Shown piece by piece: positions 8,434 to 17,197 of a stretch of DNA of 64,000 bases. Source of the DNA: Bacillus methanolicus MGA3 (GTDB taxonomy: Bacteria; Bacillota; Bacilli; Bacillales; Cytobacillaceae); NCBI RefSeq assembly GCF_000724485.1, contig NZ_CP007739.1, positions 418,843 through 482,842 of the forward strand, read 5' to 3'. Positions within the stretch are counted from its first letter, which is position 1, and every line of letters begins with the position of its first letter. The notes below the pieces were generated by a model, which was not told the origin of the DNA, searched no databases, and was given only the letters and a program-made list of their open reading frames with translations. A program made the position numbers and the translations under genes.

Positions 8434-8602
8434 CTATAAGTTGACATTAGGTTCCAGTATACACTTGTACTCTCCATAGCTACATGAGTGTATTTATGTT
8501 CCTTAATCCAGTCAATTAACTGTAGTAAAAATACAGTTTTAGTAGAAAACGTTTGTATCTCCTTTCCTTCCGGTAGTATTAACCCTACTTGTAATTTTCC
8601 GA
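8434..8602 (-). pseudogene. IS110-family transposase fragment
   Basis: The minus strand reads GLILPEGKEIQTFSTKT, then LIDWIKEHKYTHVAMESTSV and YW. This matches the N-terminal DEDD nuclease domain of IS110 transposases (THVAMESTGVYW). Only about 55 residues remain and there is no proper start. Confidence 0.75.
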
Positions 8603-8620
8603 TACGTGGTCACATTTTAA

Positions 8621-8668
8621 CCGAAACGGAAAGTGAAGATACCGAAGGTGGTTCACTTTCTGTTTCGG
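8621..8668. repeat. Strong inverted repeat upstream of parA
   Basis: The 17-base arms CCGAAACGGAAAGTGAA and TTCACTTTCTGTTTCGG pair with one mismatch around a 14-base loop. No T-run follows, so it is not a classical terminator. It may be a partition or replication site or an IS end. Confidence 0.6.
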
Positions 8669-8742
8669 CAACGCCGTTAGGCGATTAATTATGTTGGTGT
8701 CATTGAACGATATATTGCTCTGCAATGTATAAGAGTAAGATG

Positions 8743-8770
8743 GGGAGCTTTTTGCTCCCTTTATTTTTTT
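8743..8770 (+). terminator. Rho-independent terminator
   Basis: GGGAGC-tttt-GCTCCC followed by TTTATTTTTTT, upstream of parA. Confidence 0.85.
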
Positions 8771-8821
8771 AGTTCAAAAGGTGTTTTACTTATCTTGTCG
8801 AATTCAATTAAATAACGATGA

Positions 8822-8877
8822 TAAGAACAAACAAAAGAACCAAGAAAAGAAGAAAAGAACGTTGGAAGAAAGGAGGA
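8822..8877 (+). other. Purine-rich tract before parA, possible centromere or operator
   Basis: The stretch is almost only A and G with repeated AAAGAA and AAGAAA units (AACAAAAGAACCAAGAAAAG). A similar tract occurs inside the adaptor gene near 9770-9830 and again at 16385-16465. Upstream iterons that serve both as centromere and operator are common in ParA/RHH systems, but here this is inference from position. Confidence 0.35.
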
Positions 8878-8885
8878 TGTAAAGG

Positions 8886-9683
8886 ATGGCAATCACTATT
8901 ACAATGGGGATTCAAAAAGGTGGATGTGGTAAATCTACAACAACAGGGATCTTATCGTATTTGTTAAATCAAAATGGATACAAGGTACTTGCAATAGATA
9001 TGGACTCACAAGGAAACCTGACGGAGTTATTATCTGAAAAACCTTCCAATGAATTTATAGAGAAGTCTGTATTGGAAGCGATGCAGCAGGGTGATGTAAA
9101 AGAATATATCGTGTCTATTGGAGAAAATTTAGACTTACTTCCTGCCAATAACTTTTTAGCGACCTTTCCTCGTTGGATATATACAGGGAAGACATATTTA
9201 GGAGAAACTGTACCGTTTCGTGGAAATCCTAGCTTAATTTTAGATCATGTATTGGATCAAGTAAGAGGGGAATATGATTTCATTGTTATCGATACTCCAC
9301 CATCATTAAGTGAACAGACAACGAATGCTTTATGTGCCAGTGAATATGTCGTTGTTTTATTTGAATGTTCCAACTGGTGTTACTCTGCGATCCCGAATTT
9401 CATGGATTCCGTAAACGGTGCAAGAGAGTTTGGAAAGCGGGGAACAAAGGTAATCGGTATTTTAAGGACGATGAATGATGTCAGACGCAGTGATGCAAAG
9501 GCTTTTAATGAAATGATTGAGGAAGATTATCCGGATGAAGTATTCCAAACCATTATCACACGAAAAGCACCGGTAGGCAGACTATCGCTATATGTATTCA
9601 ATCAAAATGTAGAGCTAAAACAGGCATTGGAACAATATGAGAATTTCTATAAGGAGTTGATGAAACGTGTCAAAGGTGAATGA
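8886..9683 (+). CDS. parA: ParA-family partition ATPase
   Basis: This 265-residue ATPase has a deviant Walker A (QKGGCGKSTTT), a Walker A' (LAIDMDSQGNLT) and a Walker B (FIVIDTPPSLSEQTTNAL), as in ParA/Soj/MinD proteins. ParA moves plasmid copies apart through ATP-dependent nucleoid binding, stimulated by a centromere-bound partner. There is no N-terminal DNA-binding domain, as in small type Ib ParA. AGGAGG lies 9 bases before ATG 8886. The gene overlaps the next by 17 bases, so the two are translationally coupled. It indicates a plasmid or plasmid-derived segment. Confidence 0.93.
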   Translation: MAITITMGIQKGGCGKSTTTGILSYLLNQNGYKVLAIDMDSQGNLTELLSEKPSNEFIEKSVLEAMQQGDVKEYIVSIGENLDLLPANNFLATFPRWIYTGKTYLGETVPFRGNPSLILDHVLDQVRGEYDFIVIDTPPSLSEQTTNALCASEYVVVLFECSNWCYSAIPNFMDSVNGAREFGKRGTKVIGILRTMNDVRRSDAKAFNEMIEEDYPDEVFQTIITRKAPVGRLSLYVFNQNVELKQALEQYENFYKELMKRVKGE

Positions 9684-9957
9684 CATTAAAAACATGAAAC
9701 GCCAACAAAAACAAATAACCCCTACCCATGTATTAACAGAAGTAGTTGGGGAAGAAAGTAACGTTGATGTAAAAGAAGAAAACAACCAAAGAAGAAAGGA
9801 AGAAAGAAAGGTGGAAAGAAAACGGGTATCTTTTGACTTACGCACGGATTTACATAAAGAACTAAAAATGCAGTCGATCTTACAGGAGAAGAATGTTTAT
9901 TTGCTTATTGAGGAATCTGTAGAAAAATATTTATCTGAGTTAAAAGGAAAGGATTAG
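9667..9957 (+). CDS. ParA partner, ribbon-helix-helix DNA-binding protein
   Basis: This 96-residue protein has a charged, lysine- and glutamate-rich N-terminal half and a C-terminal segment RVSFDLRTDLHKELKMQS that fits a ribbon-helix-helix fold (beta strand then two helices). It begins at GTG 9667 inside the parA 3' end, with AAGGAG about 10 bases upstream. Small RHH proteins encoded directly after parA bind the centromere and activate ParA through a disordered basic N terminus. The role is inferred from position and fold; no specific family match is claimed. Confidence 0.75.
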   Translation: MSKVNDIKNMKRQQKQITPTHVLTEVVGEESNVDVKEENNQRRKEERKVERKRVSFDLRTDLHKELKMQSILQEKNVYLLIEESVEKYLSELKGKD

Positions 9958-10050
9958 ATTAAGATATCTCTCTGTTTCAATAATAAATAGTTTTAAGTTT
10001 TTATAAAATATAGAAAAGAAAAATTCAATGGTCACGTGAAGTGAATGTAA

Positions 10051-10075
10051 GGCAGGGATTGCCCCTGCCTTTTTT
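10051..10075 (+). terminator. Terminator of the parA operon
   Basis: GGCAGGG-attg-CCCCTGCC followed by TTTTTT. The same terminator and following bases recur at 31513 and, inverted, at 47851, suggesting a shared backbone segment. Confidence 0.9.
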
Positions 10076-10196
10076 ATAATGAAAAAAATTAGGTTTCATT
10101 TTTTTAAAGACATCAAGTTTATTTTTATTTCCTCTTTCCTTAAATCCCACTTGTTCTTTTTTTAAAAAAGTGGTAAATTATCAATTGCACACGTGT

Positions 10197-10217
10197 AAAT
10201 CGGAAACATTACGATTT
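10197..10217. promoter_or_regulatory. Zur box upstream of the FAD/NAD(P) gene
   Basis: AAATCGGAAA-C-ATTACGATTT: the right half-site is perfect and the left has two differences. It ends 23 bases before the ATG. Confidence 0.85.
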
Positions 10218-10240
10218 AATTAAGAGAGGAGAGAGTGCAC

Positions 10241-11416
10241 ATGTATGAATGGATGGTTGTCGGCGGTGGCATTCAAGGGATTACAATGGCTATCTTTTTG
10301 CTTAAGCGAAACAAGACAACAATTGATAAGCTTGCAATTATTGATCCACACCCTGAACCGCTTGCAAACTGGAAACATTGCACAAATATTATCTCAATGC
10401 CTTATTTGCGTTCTCCATCTGTCCATCATCTTGATGTTGAACCATTTAGCCTCCAAGCATTTGTAAAATATAAATCGTATGATTGGAATACTGCTTTTTA
10501 TGGACGATTTAAACGCCCCTCCCTTCATGTATTTAATGAGCATTGTGAACATATAGTTGACGATTTGTTGTTGAAGGAGGCTTGGATCCAAGGGCGTGTA
10601 AGAGATGCTAATCGAACTAAAATCGGCTGGAGTGTCCAACTACACAATGGACGAGAATTAACTGGGAAAAATCTAGTATTAGCTATTGGTATTAGTGAAC
10701 AGCTGCTTTGGCCTAAGTGGGCGGAAATATTGAAAAAAGAAGCGTCCACTTCCGTATATCATATTTTTGATTCTGACCTTCCAAGCTTTGAAAAGTTAAA
10801 GCGCCCCTTTACGATTATTGGCGGTGGTATTACGTCTGTTCATTTAGCATTAAAATTAAGTGCTTTATTTCCAAATGAGGTAACATTATTAAAGCGACAT
10901 CCGTTTCGCCTTCATGACTTTGATAGTGATCCTGCTTGGTTAGGTCCAAAAAATCAGCTGTCCTTCCGTAAGATAACCAGCTATAAGAAACGTCGTGAGC
11001 AAATAATAGACGCACGTCACAAAGGCTCTATTCCACATGACTTACATGTGAAATTGTTACATCGTATTCGGCAAGGAAAACTGCATATAGTGGATGGACA
11101 TATTGAGCACGCTACAGTAAGCAATGGACAGATCATGTTGCGTGATGATCAAGACAGTATGATTCATAAAACGGGAACTCTTTTATTAGCGACAGGTTTT
11201 AAGCCAACATTGCCAGGAAAAGAGTGGTTGAGGCCAATGATCCACAAACACCATTTACAATGTGCTGAATGCGGATACCCAATTGTCTCGAAATCATTGC
11301 AGTGGGGGACGAATTTATATGTAATAGGTGCGTTGGCAGAGCTTGAAATGGGACCCATTGCTCGTAATATTTCTGGAGCCCGCCAGGCAGCGGAACGGAT
11401 TGTTAGTAGCTTATAA
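10241..11416 (+). CDS. FAD/NAD(P)-binding protein in the zinc regulon
   Basis: The protein has about 391 residues. A first dinucleotide-binding motif (VVGGGIQGI) is at the N terminus and a second (TIIGGGITSVHLALKL) near residue 190, followed by LLATGFKP (ATG motif). This layout resembles flavin-dependent N-monooxygenases and related oxidoreductases. A CAECGY pair of cysteines lies near the C terminus. The ATG at 10241 is best placed after GAGAGGAGAG; a GTG at 10235 is possible. The preceding Zur box implies induction by zinc starvation. A substrate is not evident; metallophore modification is one idea, but no biosynthetic partners are present. Confidence 0.82.
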   Translation: MYEWMVVGGGIQGITMAIFLLKRNKTTIDKLAIIDPHPEPLANWKHCTNIISMPYLRSPSVHHLDVEPFSLQAFVKYKSYDWNTAFYGRFKRPSLHVFNEHCEHIVDDLLLKEAWIQGRVRDANRTKIGWSVQLHNGRELTGKNLVLAIGISEQLLWPKWAEILKKEASTSVYHIFDSDLPSFEKLKRPFTIIGGGITSVHLALKLSALFPNEVTLLKRHPFRLHDFDSDPAWLGPKNQLSFRKITSYKKRREQIIDARHKGSIPHDLHVKLLHRIRQGKLHIVDGHIEHATVSNGQIMLRDDQDSMIHKTGTLLLATGFKPTLPGKEWLRPMIHKHHLQCAECGYPIVSKSLQWGTNLYVIGALAELEMGPIARNISGARQAAERIVSSL

Positions 11417-11471
11417 ACATACATTAAAAATGAGTTGTCATTAAGAGAAAAAGAGTTATTCTATAATGTTT

Positions 11472-11492
11472 AAATCGTAATAATTTCTATTT
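11472..11492. promoter_or_regulatory. Zur box upstream of zagA
   Basis: A perfect left half (AAATCGTAAT), then A, then ATTTCTATTT. It lies 16 bases before the zagA start codon. Confidence 0.8.
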
Positions 11493-11508
11493 GTAAGGGG
11501 GTTATCTT

Positions 11509-12693
11509 ATGAAAAAAATACCCGTAACAGTGTTAAGCGGTTATTTAGGTTCCGGAAAAACAACATTATTAAATCACATTTTAGAAAATAGAGAAGAAAA
11601 GAAAGTAGCAGTCATCGTCAATGATATGAGTGAAATTAACATCGATGCTTCCCTAATAAAACAAGGCGGATTTACACGTACAGAAGAAAAGCTAGTAGAA
11701 ATGCAAAATGGATGTATTTGCTGTACACTTAGGGAAGATTTAATAAAAGAAGTGAAAAGGCTTGCCACATTAGGTGATATTAATTACATTGTTATCGAAT
11801 CAACAGGAATCAGTGAGCCGATTCCTGTAGCTCAAACATTTACATACGTTGATGTGAATTTAGGAATTGATTTATCAGCATTTTGCAGGCTTGATACGAT
11901 GGTGACCGTTGTGGATGCAAATCGTTTCTGGCATGATTTTGCTTCCGGGGAAAGCCTGCTTGATAGAAAACAGGCAACAGATGAAACGGATACAAGAGAA
12001 GTGGTAGATTTATTAATTGATCAAATTGAATTTGCCAATGTCATCTTACTAAACAAAATCGATTTAGTGGAGAAAAAGGATGTCTATGAACTAAAAGCAG
12101 TCCTTCAAAAATTAAACCCGGAAGCACGAATTATAGAAACAGAGCAGGCTCGTGTTCCATTAGATCAAGTAATGGATACGAAACTATTTAATTTCGAAAA
12201 TGCAAGCCAGAGTGCAGGTTGGATAAAGGAATTAAATAATGAACACACACCTGAAACTGAAGAATTTGGGATTTCTTCTTTTGTCTACCGGAGAAGGCGT
12301 CCTTTCCATCCGGAACGTTTAATGAAATGGTTAGAAAACTGGCCTGTAGAAGTAGTACGAGCAAAAGGATTTTTTTGGTTGGCATCCCGTAACAATATAG
12401 CTGGTTTACTTTCACAAGCTGGTCCATCTATCACAATTCAAGGTGCTGGTGAATGGATAGCTGCTTATCCAGAACAAGAGAAAAAACAAGCCTTAAAAGA
12501 AGATCCAGAGTTGCTAGAAAGATGGGATGATACGTATGGTGATCGAATGACAGAGCTTGTGTTCATTGGGATTGATATGAATCAAACTGAGATTGAACAA
12601 TCTTTAGACACATGTTTGCTAACAGATGAAGAATTAAAAAAGGACTGGTCTTTATTTAAAGATACGATTCCACCATTTGTAGTAGCCCAATAA
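11509..12693 (+). CDS. zagA: ZagA/YciC-type COG0523 GTPase, zinc metallochaperone
   Basis: The protein has 394 residues, the long YciC-type COG0523 form. It shows Walker A (GYLGSGKTT), [21 protein letters not shown] with the CxCC metal site, [12 protein letters not shown] and a CobW_C domain ([16 protein letters not shown]). In B. subtilis, ZagA binds zinc and GTP and supplies folate synthesis (FolE) during zinc depletion, which fits folE2 in the same island. The Zur box lies immediately upstream. The zinc-free L33 gene follows after 21 bases and is probably cotranscribed. Confidence 0.93.
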   Translation: MKKIPVTVLSGYLGSGKTTLLNHILENREEKKVAVIVNDMSEINIDASLIKQGGFTRTEEKLVEMQNGCICCTLREDLIKEVKRLATLGDINYIVIESTGISEPIPVAQTFTYVDVNLGIDLSAFCRLDTMVTVVDANRFWHDFASGESLLDRKQATDETDTREVVDLLIDQIEFANVILLNKIDLVEKKDVYELKAVLQKLNPEARIIETEQARVPLDQVMDTKLFNFENASQSAGWIKELNNEHTPETEEFGISSFVYRRRRPFHPERLMKWLENWPVEVVRAKGFFWLASRNNIAGLLSQAGPSITIQGAGEWIAAYPEQEKKQALKEDPELLERWDDTYGDRMTELVFIGIDMNQTEIEQSLDTCLLTDEELKKDWSLFKDTIPPFVVAQ

Positions 12694-12714
12694 AAATATT
12701 AAGGAGGAAACAAA

Positions 12715-12864
12715 ATGAGAGTAAAAATTACATTAGCTTGTACAGAAACAGGGGATCGAAACTACATTACAACGAAGAATAAACGTACTCATCCTGAACG
12801 CTTAGAATTAAAAAAATATTGTCCACGACTCAAAAGACATACTTTACATCGAGAAACAAAATAG
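12715..12864 (+). CDS. rpmG: 50S ribosomal protein L33, zinc-free (C-) form
   Basis: This 49-residue protein reads [20 protein letters not shown] and ends in [17 protein letters not shown]. The two CxxC zinc pairs of the C+ form are missing; only single cysteines remain. It follows zagA with an AAGGAGG site and shares its Zur control. With rpsN at 3431 it gives the island both classic zinc-sparing ribosomal paralogues. Confidence 0.93.
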   Translation: MRVKITLACTETGDRNYITTKNKRTHPERLELKKYCPRLKRHTLHRETK

Positions 12865-12898
12865 ACAGTAAATTATATTTCTAATTATTGAATAAGCT

Positions 12899-12935
12899 AA
12901 GCATTTGCTCATTTAGGCAAATGCTTATTTATTTA
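12899..12935 (+). terminator. Terminator after rpmG
   Basis: AAGCATTTGC and GCAAATGCTT arms around an 8-base loop, followed by an AT-rich ATTTATTTATT tail. Confidence 0.85.
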
Positions 12936-13506
12936 TTATCTCTTATTCTTTTATCGATTTGTAATCTGGAAGAAGTAAATCTTAAGTTTTATCAATTAAC
13001 TAAAGATAATTCTGAGAAAGAATATAATTTATTAAAAGAAATACTTTGACTTCCGATAATCTGGTTATGTAAAGAGGAGATCCTTGCGAGGATCTTTTTT
13101 GTTTTCTGAATGAGGGCTTGCAGCTATTTTATAGCAGTGTGCAAAATGCAGGTCGAGTCACAACGGTACCGGACCGATCCCGAAAGGGAACGGGAGGATA
13201 AATGATGGGGAGGGGAGGTTGACGTCTTTCTTCTTAATATATATTGTTTTATGAACTCTTGTGTATGGGCAGAAGTGAATAGAGCCGCACGGATGATTTT
13301 ATTGCGATCTAGGGTAGTATAGCGTGAAAACAGTATCAACAAGTTAAAGGAGTTCATGATTTGTTTAAAAAACTACCTAACAGTGGAGAAACTTGTTGTA
13401 ACTCACTTTTTGAAGTAAGAAGAACAGATAACTGACTAATTCCGATATGTAGTAACTGCAGCCGGAACATTATGTAAGGGATATGAATGTCAGGAGTGAT
13501 TGAAAA
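12936..13506. other. Region without a recognisable gene; one terminator
   Basis: A terminator-like hairpin AGATCC-ttgcga-GGATCT with a T-run lies at 13078-13100. The segment 13140-13220 is unusually GC-rich (GGACCGATCCCGAAAGGGAA) but has no open frame. Short frames near 13360 have no recognisable product. Confidence 0.5.
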
Positions 13507-13632
13507 GTGCAAAACATTTTAATTGCAGATGACCGTCCGGCATGGATGAAGGATGAAGATAGGGTAATGGTGTTAGTAAATTATCTTCGTACCAGAATAG
13601 GTTATGATTGTATTAACGATTTACTCTTATGA
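13507..13632 (+). CDS. Small hypothetical protein, 41 aa
   Basis: A GTG at 13507 with AGGAG 11 bases upstream opens a short frame beginning VQNILIADDRPAWMKDED. It ends just before a terminator. I recognise no family. It may be the start of a truncated gene. Confidence 0.35.
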   Translation: MQNILIADDRPAWMKDEDRVMVLVNYLRTRIGYDCINDLLL

Positions 13633-13640
13633 AACACAAA

Positions 13641-13667
13641 AAACCGAAGGGAAACCCCCTTCGGTTT
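13641..13667 (-). terminator. Terminator of the secreted repeat-protein gene
   Basis: AAACCGAAGGGG-aaa-CCCCTTCGGTTT style hairpin with an A/T tail on both sides; it serves the minus-strand gene at 13682-14755. Confidence 0.85.
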
Positions 13668-13681
13668 ATCGGAAATCCAGT

Positions 13682-14755
13682 TTATTCTTCTGTGCCAACT
13701 ACTACTTTAACTGTTGCTTCTTCAGTACCTTTTGCTTGAACAGTAGAAAGTACTGCAGAGTTTGGAGCTGCATGCATTTTTGCATTCCCGTTAGCACGCA
13801 CACTTGCCATAGCTTTTGCTTTGTTTGCAGCAGAAGGGTTTACTTTAACCTTAGTTTCTTCTTTCACTTCAGAATCTTCATCTGCAACTTTGTCATCTTT
13901 AGTTTTCACTTTCACATCTGAATAAAGGCCAGTAGCTTCTTCAGAATTAGAGTCGTCAATCGCAGTTAATTCTGTTGTTTCGTCAGCTTTTACTTCTTCT
14001 TCAACTGATACACGAACAGCAGAGTTTGGAGCTGCATGCATTTTTGCATTCCCGTTAGCACGCACGCTTGCCATAGCTTTTGCTTTGTTTGCAGCAGAAG
14101 GGTTTACTTTAACTTTAGTTTCTTCTTTCACTTCAGAATCTTTATTTGCAACTTCGTCATTTTCAGTTTTCACTTTCACATCTGAATAAAGGCCAGTAGC
14201 TTCTTCAGAATTAGAGTCGTCAATCGCAGTTAATTCTGTTGTTTCGTCAGCTTTTACTTCTTCTTCAACTGATACACGAACTGCAGAGTTTGAAGCTGCA
14301 TGCAATTGCGCGTTTTCACTAGCATGCTCGCTTGCCACAGAGTTTGCTTTATTTACAGTAGAAGGATTTACTTTTTCTCCTTTTGCAACAACCTCTTTTT
14401 GCTCTTCAACTTGTGTATTAGCTTTTACAGTTTCTTCAACTCCAGTTTTAACCTTTTCCTCTGCTTTTGCCTGTACCGCGGAATTAGCAGCAGCATGAGT
14501 TTTCGCTGTTTCACTTGCATTCACGCTGCCTTGTACCTTTGCTTTATTTACCACAGAAGCTTTCGCTTTTACACGAACTGCTTTAAAGTCGGAAGTTTGC
14601 TCAACTTTAACTGTGTTAACTTTTGTTGCGTTATCTGCATGATGACCTTGACTAGCTGCTTCACTAATATGCCCTCCGGCGAAAACACCAACTGAAAATA
14701 CCCCTGCCAACACAAAAGATTTTACGACTGTATTTCCTTTAACGTTAAATTTCAT
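13682..14755 (-). CDS. Secreted, internally repeated acidic protein
   Basis: The protein has 357 residues. A signal peptide (SFVLAGVFSVGVFAGG, then SEAAS) covers about residues 12-34. The mature part is built from imperfect repeats with NPSAANKAKAMASVRANGNA and KMHAAPNSAV. Two 3' repeats (about 100 residues each) are nearly identical, including VSVEEEVKADETTELTAIDD and SNSEEATGLYSDVKVKT; two or three older copies lie toward the N terminus. There is no LPXTG or transmembrane C terminus, so it is probably released or wall-associated by charge. The composition (A, K, E, V, almost no aromatic residues) suggests an extended structure. An export partner or function is not evident. The next gene upstream is similar in style. 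Confidence 0.85.
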   Translation of the reverse strand: MKFNVKGNTVVKSFVLAGVFSVGVFAGGHISEAASQGHHADNATKVNTVKVEQTSDFKAVRVKAKASVVNKAKVQGSVNASETAKTHAAANSAVQAKAEEKVKTGVEETVKANTQVEEQKEVVAKGEKVNPSTVNKANSVASEHASENAQLHAASNSAVRVSVEEEVKADETTELTAIDDSNSEEATGLYSDVKVKTENDEVANKDSEVKEETKVKVNPSAANKAKAMASVRANGNAKMHAAPNSAVRVSVEEEVKADETTELTAIDDSNSEEATGLYSDVKVKTKDDKVADEDSEVKEETKVKVNPSAANKAKAMASVRANGNAKMHAAPNSAVLSTVQAKGTEEATVKVVVGTEE

Positions 14756-14786
14756 TTTTAAATTCGCTCCTTTTTTCTTTTAATCG

Positions 14787-15818
14787 TTATCCGTGATTTT
14801 TACTATGGTATACGTTTAAGAAAAAAGGAGCATCCTTCGGCGGTGGCGAAGGGGGAGCATTAACCCATTGATTGCGATACACATGTGCTCGATCAACATA
14901 TGGCTGAATGAGTTTCAAATTCCAATGCTTATACAATTCGAGCCATTTTTCACCGAAGCTATTTGCGCTTTGGCTATGGCATGTCCGGTTTTTTGATGAC
15001 CCTCCTGGAATTTTAGTGTTTTGCGGGGAGTTAACAACCTGAATGTCTCTTATATTTATTTGCTGACGAGAAGGTGTTTTCTCTTTTCCTTTTGATTTTG
15101 ATTCGTCAGTGAATGAAGTCTTTTCGGAACCATCTTCCTTTTTCAATATAGACTGGTTTAAGTTTTCATCATCATTTAACTTCTGAACCAATTTCGTATA
15201 TTGATGTTTGGTTTTCTCCCCAGAATCAATGTTATTTAAGGACTTTTCAGAAGGTTTTTCAGCTTCATTCGTTTTAAAATGAATGCCTTTGTTATCGGTT
15301 TGAGGCTTATTCTGCTTTGTTTGTCCTTTCTCTTCCCCCTGTTTAACTTCAACTTTTTCAGGCAAGGTATTATTAACGGCCTTTTCAGTCTTTTTTATAG
15401 TAGACTGTACAGATTTTCGGGCTTTTTCGAATGCCTGATTTGACACATGTAATGCATTACGAGCTTTTTCGAATGCCTGATTTGGTACATGTAATGTATT
15501 ACGGACTTTTTCGATTGCCTGGTCTGACACTCGTATTATCTTTTGAGGTGGTTTTTCAGGCTTCAGTTGTTGAGAATAATTGTTAGAAGCTTGATTTTGC
15601 TCAGCTTCATTTTCGGTTATCACCTTTGAATTTACCTGGACTCGCCCATTAACTTTAGAAGGTTCTAGTTTTTGCGTAGTTTTAACCACCTCTACAGCTT
15701 TACCGCTTTGAGAATCTACCTTTTGAGCTGGCTCGGCCTTATCAGCAAACGCATCTGTTGGAAAAAACAAGGCCGTTCCTGCGATTAAACTTTTCACAAT
15801 TAGACCTCGGAAGTACAT
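14787..15818 (-). CDS. Secreted charged repeat protein
   Basis: The protein has 343 residues from the ATG at 15818, which follows AAAGGAGG; a farther upstream ATG at 15875 has no such site and would hide the signal peptide. The signal peptide is YFRGLIVKSLIAGTALFFP, then DAFADK. The middle has three tandem units of about 15 residues (QAFEKARNALHVSN type). Long lysine-, glutamate- and glutamine-rich stretches follow. A distinct C terminus has a single NRTCHSQSANSFGEKW segment and a PPSPPPKDAP proline run. The gene lies 31 bases from the next secreted repeat protein on the same strand, so they are probably one operon. Both share VNPSxVN or PSKVNGRVQVN-like segments. Confidence 0.8.
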   Translation of the reverse strand: MYFRGLIVKSLIAGTALFFPTDAFADKAEPAQKVDSQSGKAVEVVKTTQKLEPSKVNGRVQVNSKVITENEAEQNQASNNYSQQLKPEKPPQKIIRVSDQAIEKVRNTLHVPNQAFEKARNALHVSNQAFEKARKSVQSTIKKTEKAVNNTLPEKVEVKQGEEKGQTKQNKPQTDNKGIHFKTNEAEKPSEKSLNNIDSGEKTKHQYTKLVQKLNDDENLNQSILKKEDGSEKTSFTDESKSKGKEKTPSRQQINIRDIQVVNSPQNTKIPGGSSKNRTCHSQSANSFGEKWLELYKHWNLKLIQPYVDRAHVYRNQWVNAPPSPPPKDAPFFLNVYHSKNHG

Positions 15819-16055
15819 GATTTCACCTCCTTTCAAAGAAATAATTCCATAATTAGTTCTAAAGATAATATTCATTAGAAATCGACATTTTTTGTCCGTT
15901 AAAAATTTTATAAAAAGAAATTATTTTTTTTCTCCTACACGAACTCCCTCCCTAATGTCTGGTGTACTGTATTCTTTTGGATAAACCTCTTTAACGGCAA
16001 CTTTATAGTTCTGATGCAATTAGTGAAGAAAAATAAAAAAGGGTAAAAGGTCTGA

Positions 16056-16202
16056 ACATTTAGTGAAGCCCTCAGGCTAGATGCTGATCTTCAGGAAAAA
16101 ATTGAACGTGAAAAGCTAAAGATTGAAACCTATGATCGATTCATTAGTGGGAAAATTATCAGAAGGTTGGAGGGGTTGCAAAAATTTTTGAAAGCTAGTT
16201 AA
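16056..16202 (+). pseudogene. C-terminal fragment of an unidentified coiled-coil protein
   Basis: A frame with no start codon reads LQEKIEREKLKIETYDRF and ISGKIIRRLEGLQKFLKAS before a stop. The heptad-like charge pattern and clean ending look like a real protein tail. The family is not recognised. The following minus-strand stretch (to 16400) has a similar coding look (LPDASKEIEQLKKRGLKVSF) without a credible start. Confidence 0.4.
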
Positions 16203-16384
16203 GATCTTCACTACACCCGAAAAAAATAACCGGATCCAATACTAATAACCATTGCGAGAAAGATACTTTGAGACCCCTCTTTTTTAGTTGTTCGATCTCT
16301 TTAGAGGCATCCGGTAAAGTTTCGAGGATTTTTTCAAAGAAGGGGTACATCGATCCATCAAAAGAATAAAAGCCCCACTGAGTC

Positions 16385-16465
16385 AAACGAGAAGATAAGA
16401 AAAGAAGAAAAGTATAAACGAAGAAAACAACCAAAGAATAAAGAAAGATAGAAAGAAAGGGTTCC
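16385..16465 (+). repeat. Purine-rich segment resembling the parA-locus tract
   Basis: AAGAAAACAACCAAAGAATA and the following AAGAAAGATAGAAAGAAAG closely resemble 9775-9825 in the ParA-partner gene and the tract before parA. It is probably a relic of another copy of that locus. Confidence 0.4.
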
Positions 16466-16579
16466 GATACAAAAAGACTGTTTGTTCCCCTTCAAACATA
16501 TTGTCCCTATATTCAACTAGATAATTGAGTAAAAGAGAAGGAGGTCCGGTTCTAGGTTATTCTTTTTTGCGTTTCTTTT

Positions 16580-16775
16580 GGTTCTGGTGCAAAAACCCTT
16601 TGATAGAACATAGAACCTATATGGACTATTCAATGACAGATTATGATGCAATTCCAAATAATTTATGTATGAATTCAACTTCATTTTGGGCAGACTTCAC
16701 CCATTAATGAACCTGCCCTGTTTTGATTGGTAGTATCAGTATGTCTAAGTTTGATAGATTTCTTGTAACAGAATC
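16580..16775. mobile_element. Miniature IS6-type element (inward-facing terminal repeats)
   Basis: The left end is GGTTCTGGTGCAAAAA at 16580. The right end is TTCTTGTAACAGAATC at 16760-16775, whose complement is a degenerate copy, preceded by the usual subterminal AGTATCAGTATGTCTAAGTT. Between them is about 160 bases without a transposase frame. It looks like an internal-deletion derivative. Confidence 0.6.
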
Positions 16776-17197
16776 AAAAATTCTTATAAAATGGATGTTT
16801 TCCTTGAATATAAAAGTAGTTGATGAAAAGTTTTTTTCTTTTATTAAGAGAAGTTACAGTTCAATTACAAAGAGGATAATATTGGATTAATCGACAAATT
16901 TTTAGGAATAGCTTGTTTATAATGGCTTTACCTTTGAAGGAAAGGAGTTGAAAACCCCTTGTAATCAAATACCTGAGAGGATGACGTTACTACAACGATT
17001 GTTCGTGAGCAGTTTATAATTGATTTTGATCCACTTTTTCCTTTTCTGCAATGATATTTATCACTGTAAGAAAAGCATTTTCTGTGAACAATGGTTGATA
17101 CAATCCCTTGCTGCGCTAAATGTTGGAACTTGTTGACCAAGAACACTTAACTTTCAATTCCACAGAAGATGAGGAGGGATCATGATGGAGATTTTAC
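16776..17197. other. Region without an intact gene; short duplicated segment
   Basis: A segment of about 45 bases at 16921-16966 (ATGGCTTTACCTTTGAAGGA) recurs at 17355-17399 (ATGGCTTTAGCTTTGAAGGA). The translation FTFEGKELK / FSFEGRELK suggests relics of the same protein-coding sequence. The family is not recognised. Confidence 0.4.
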
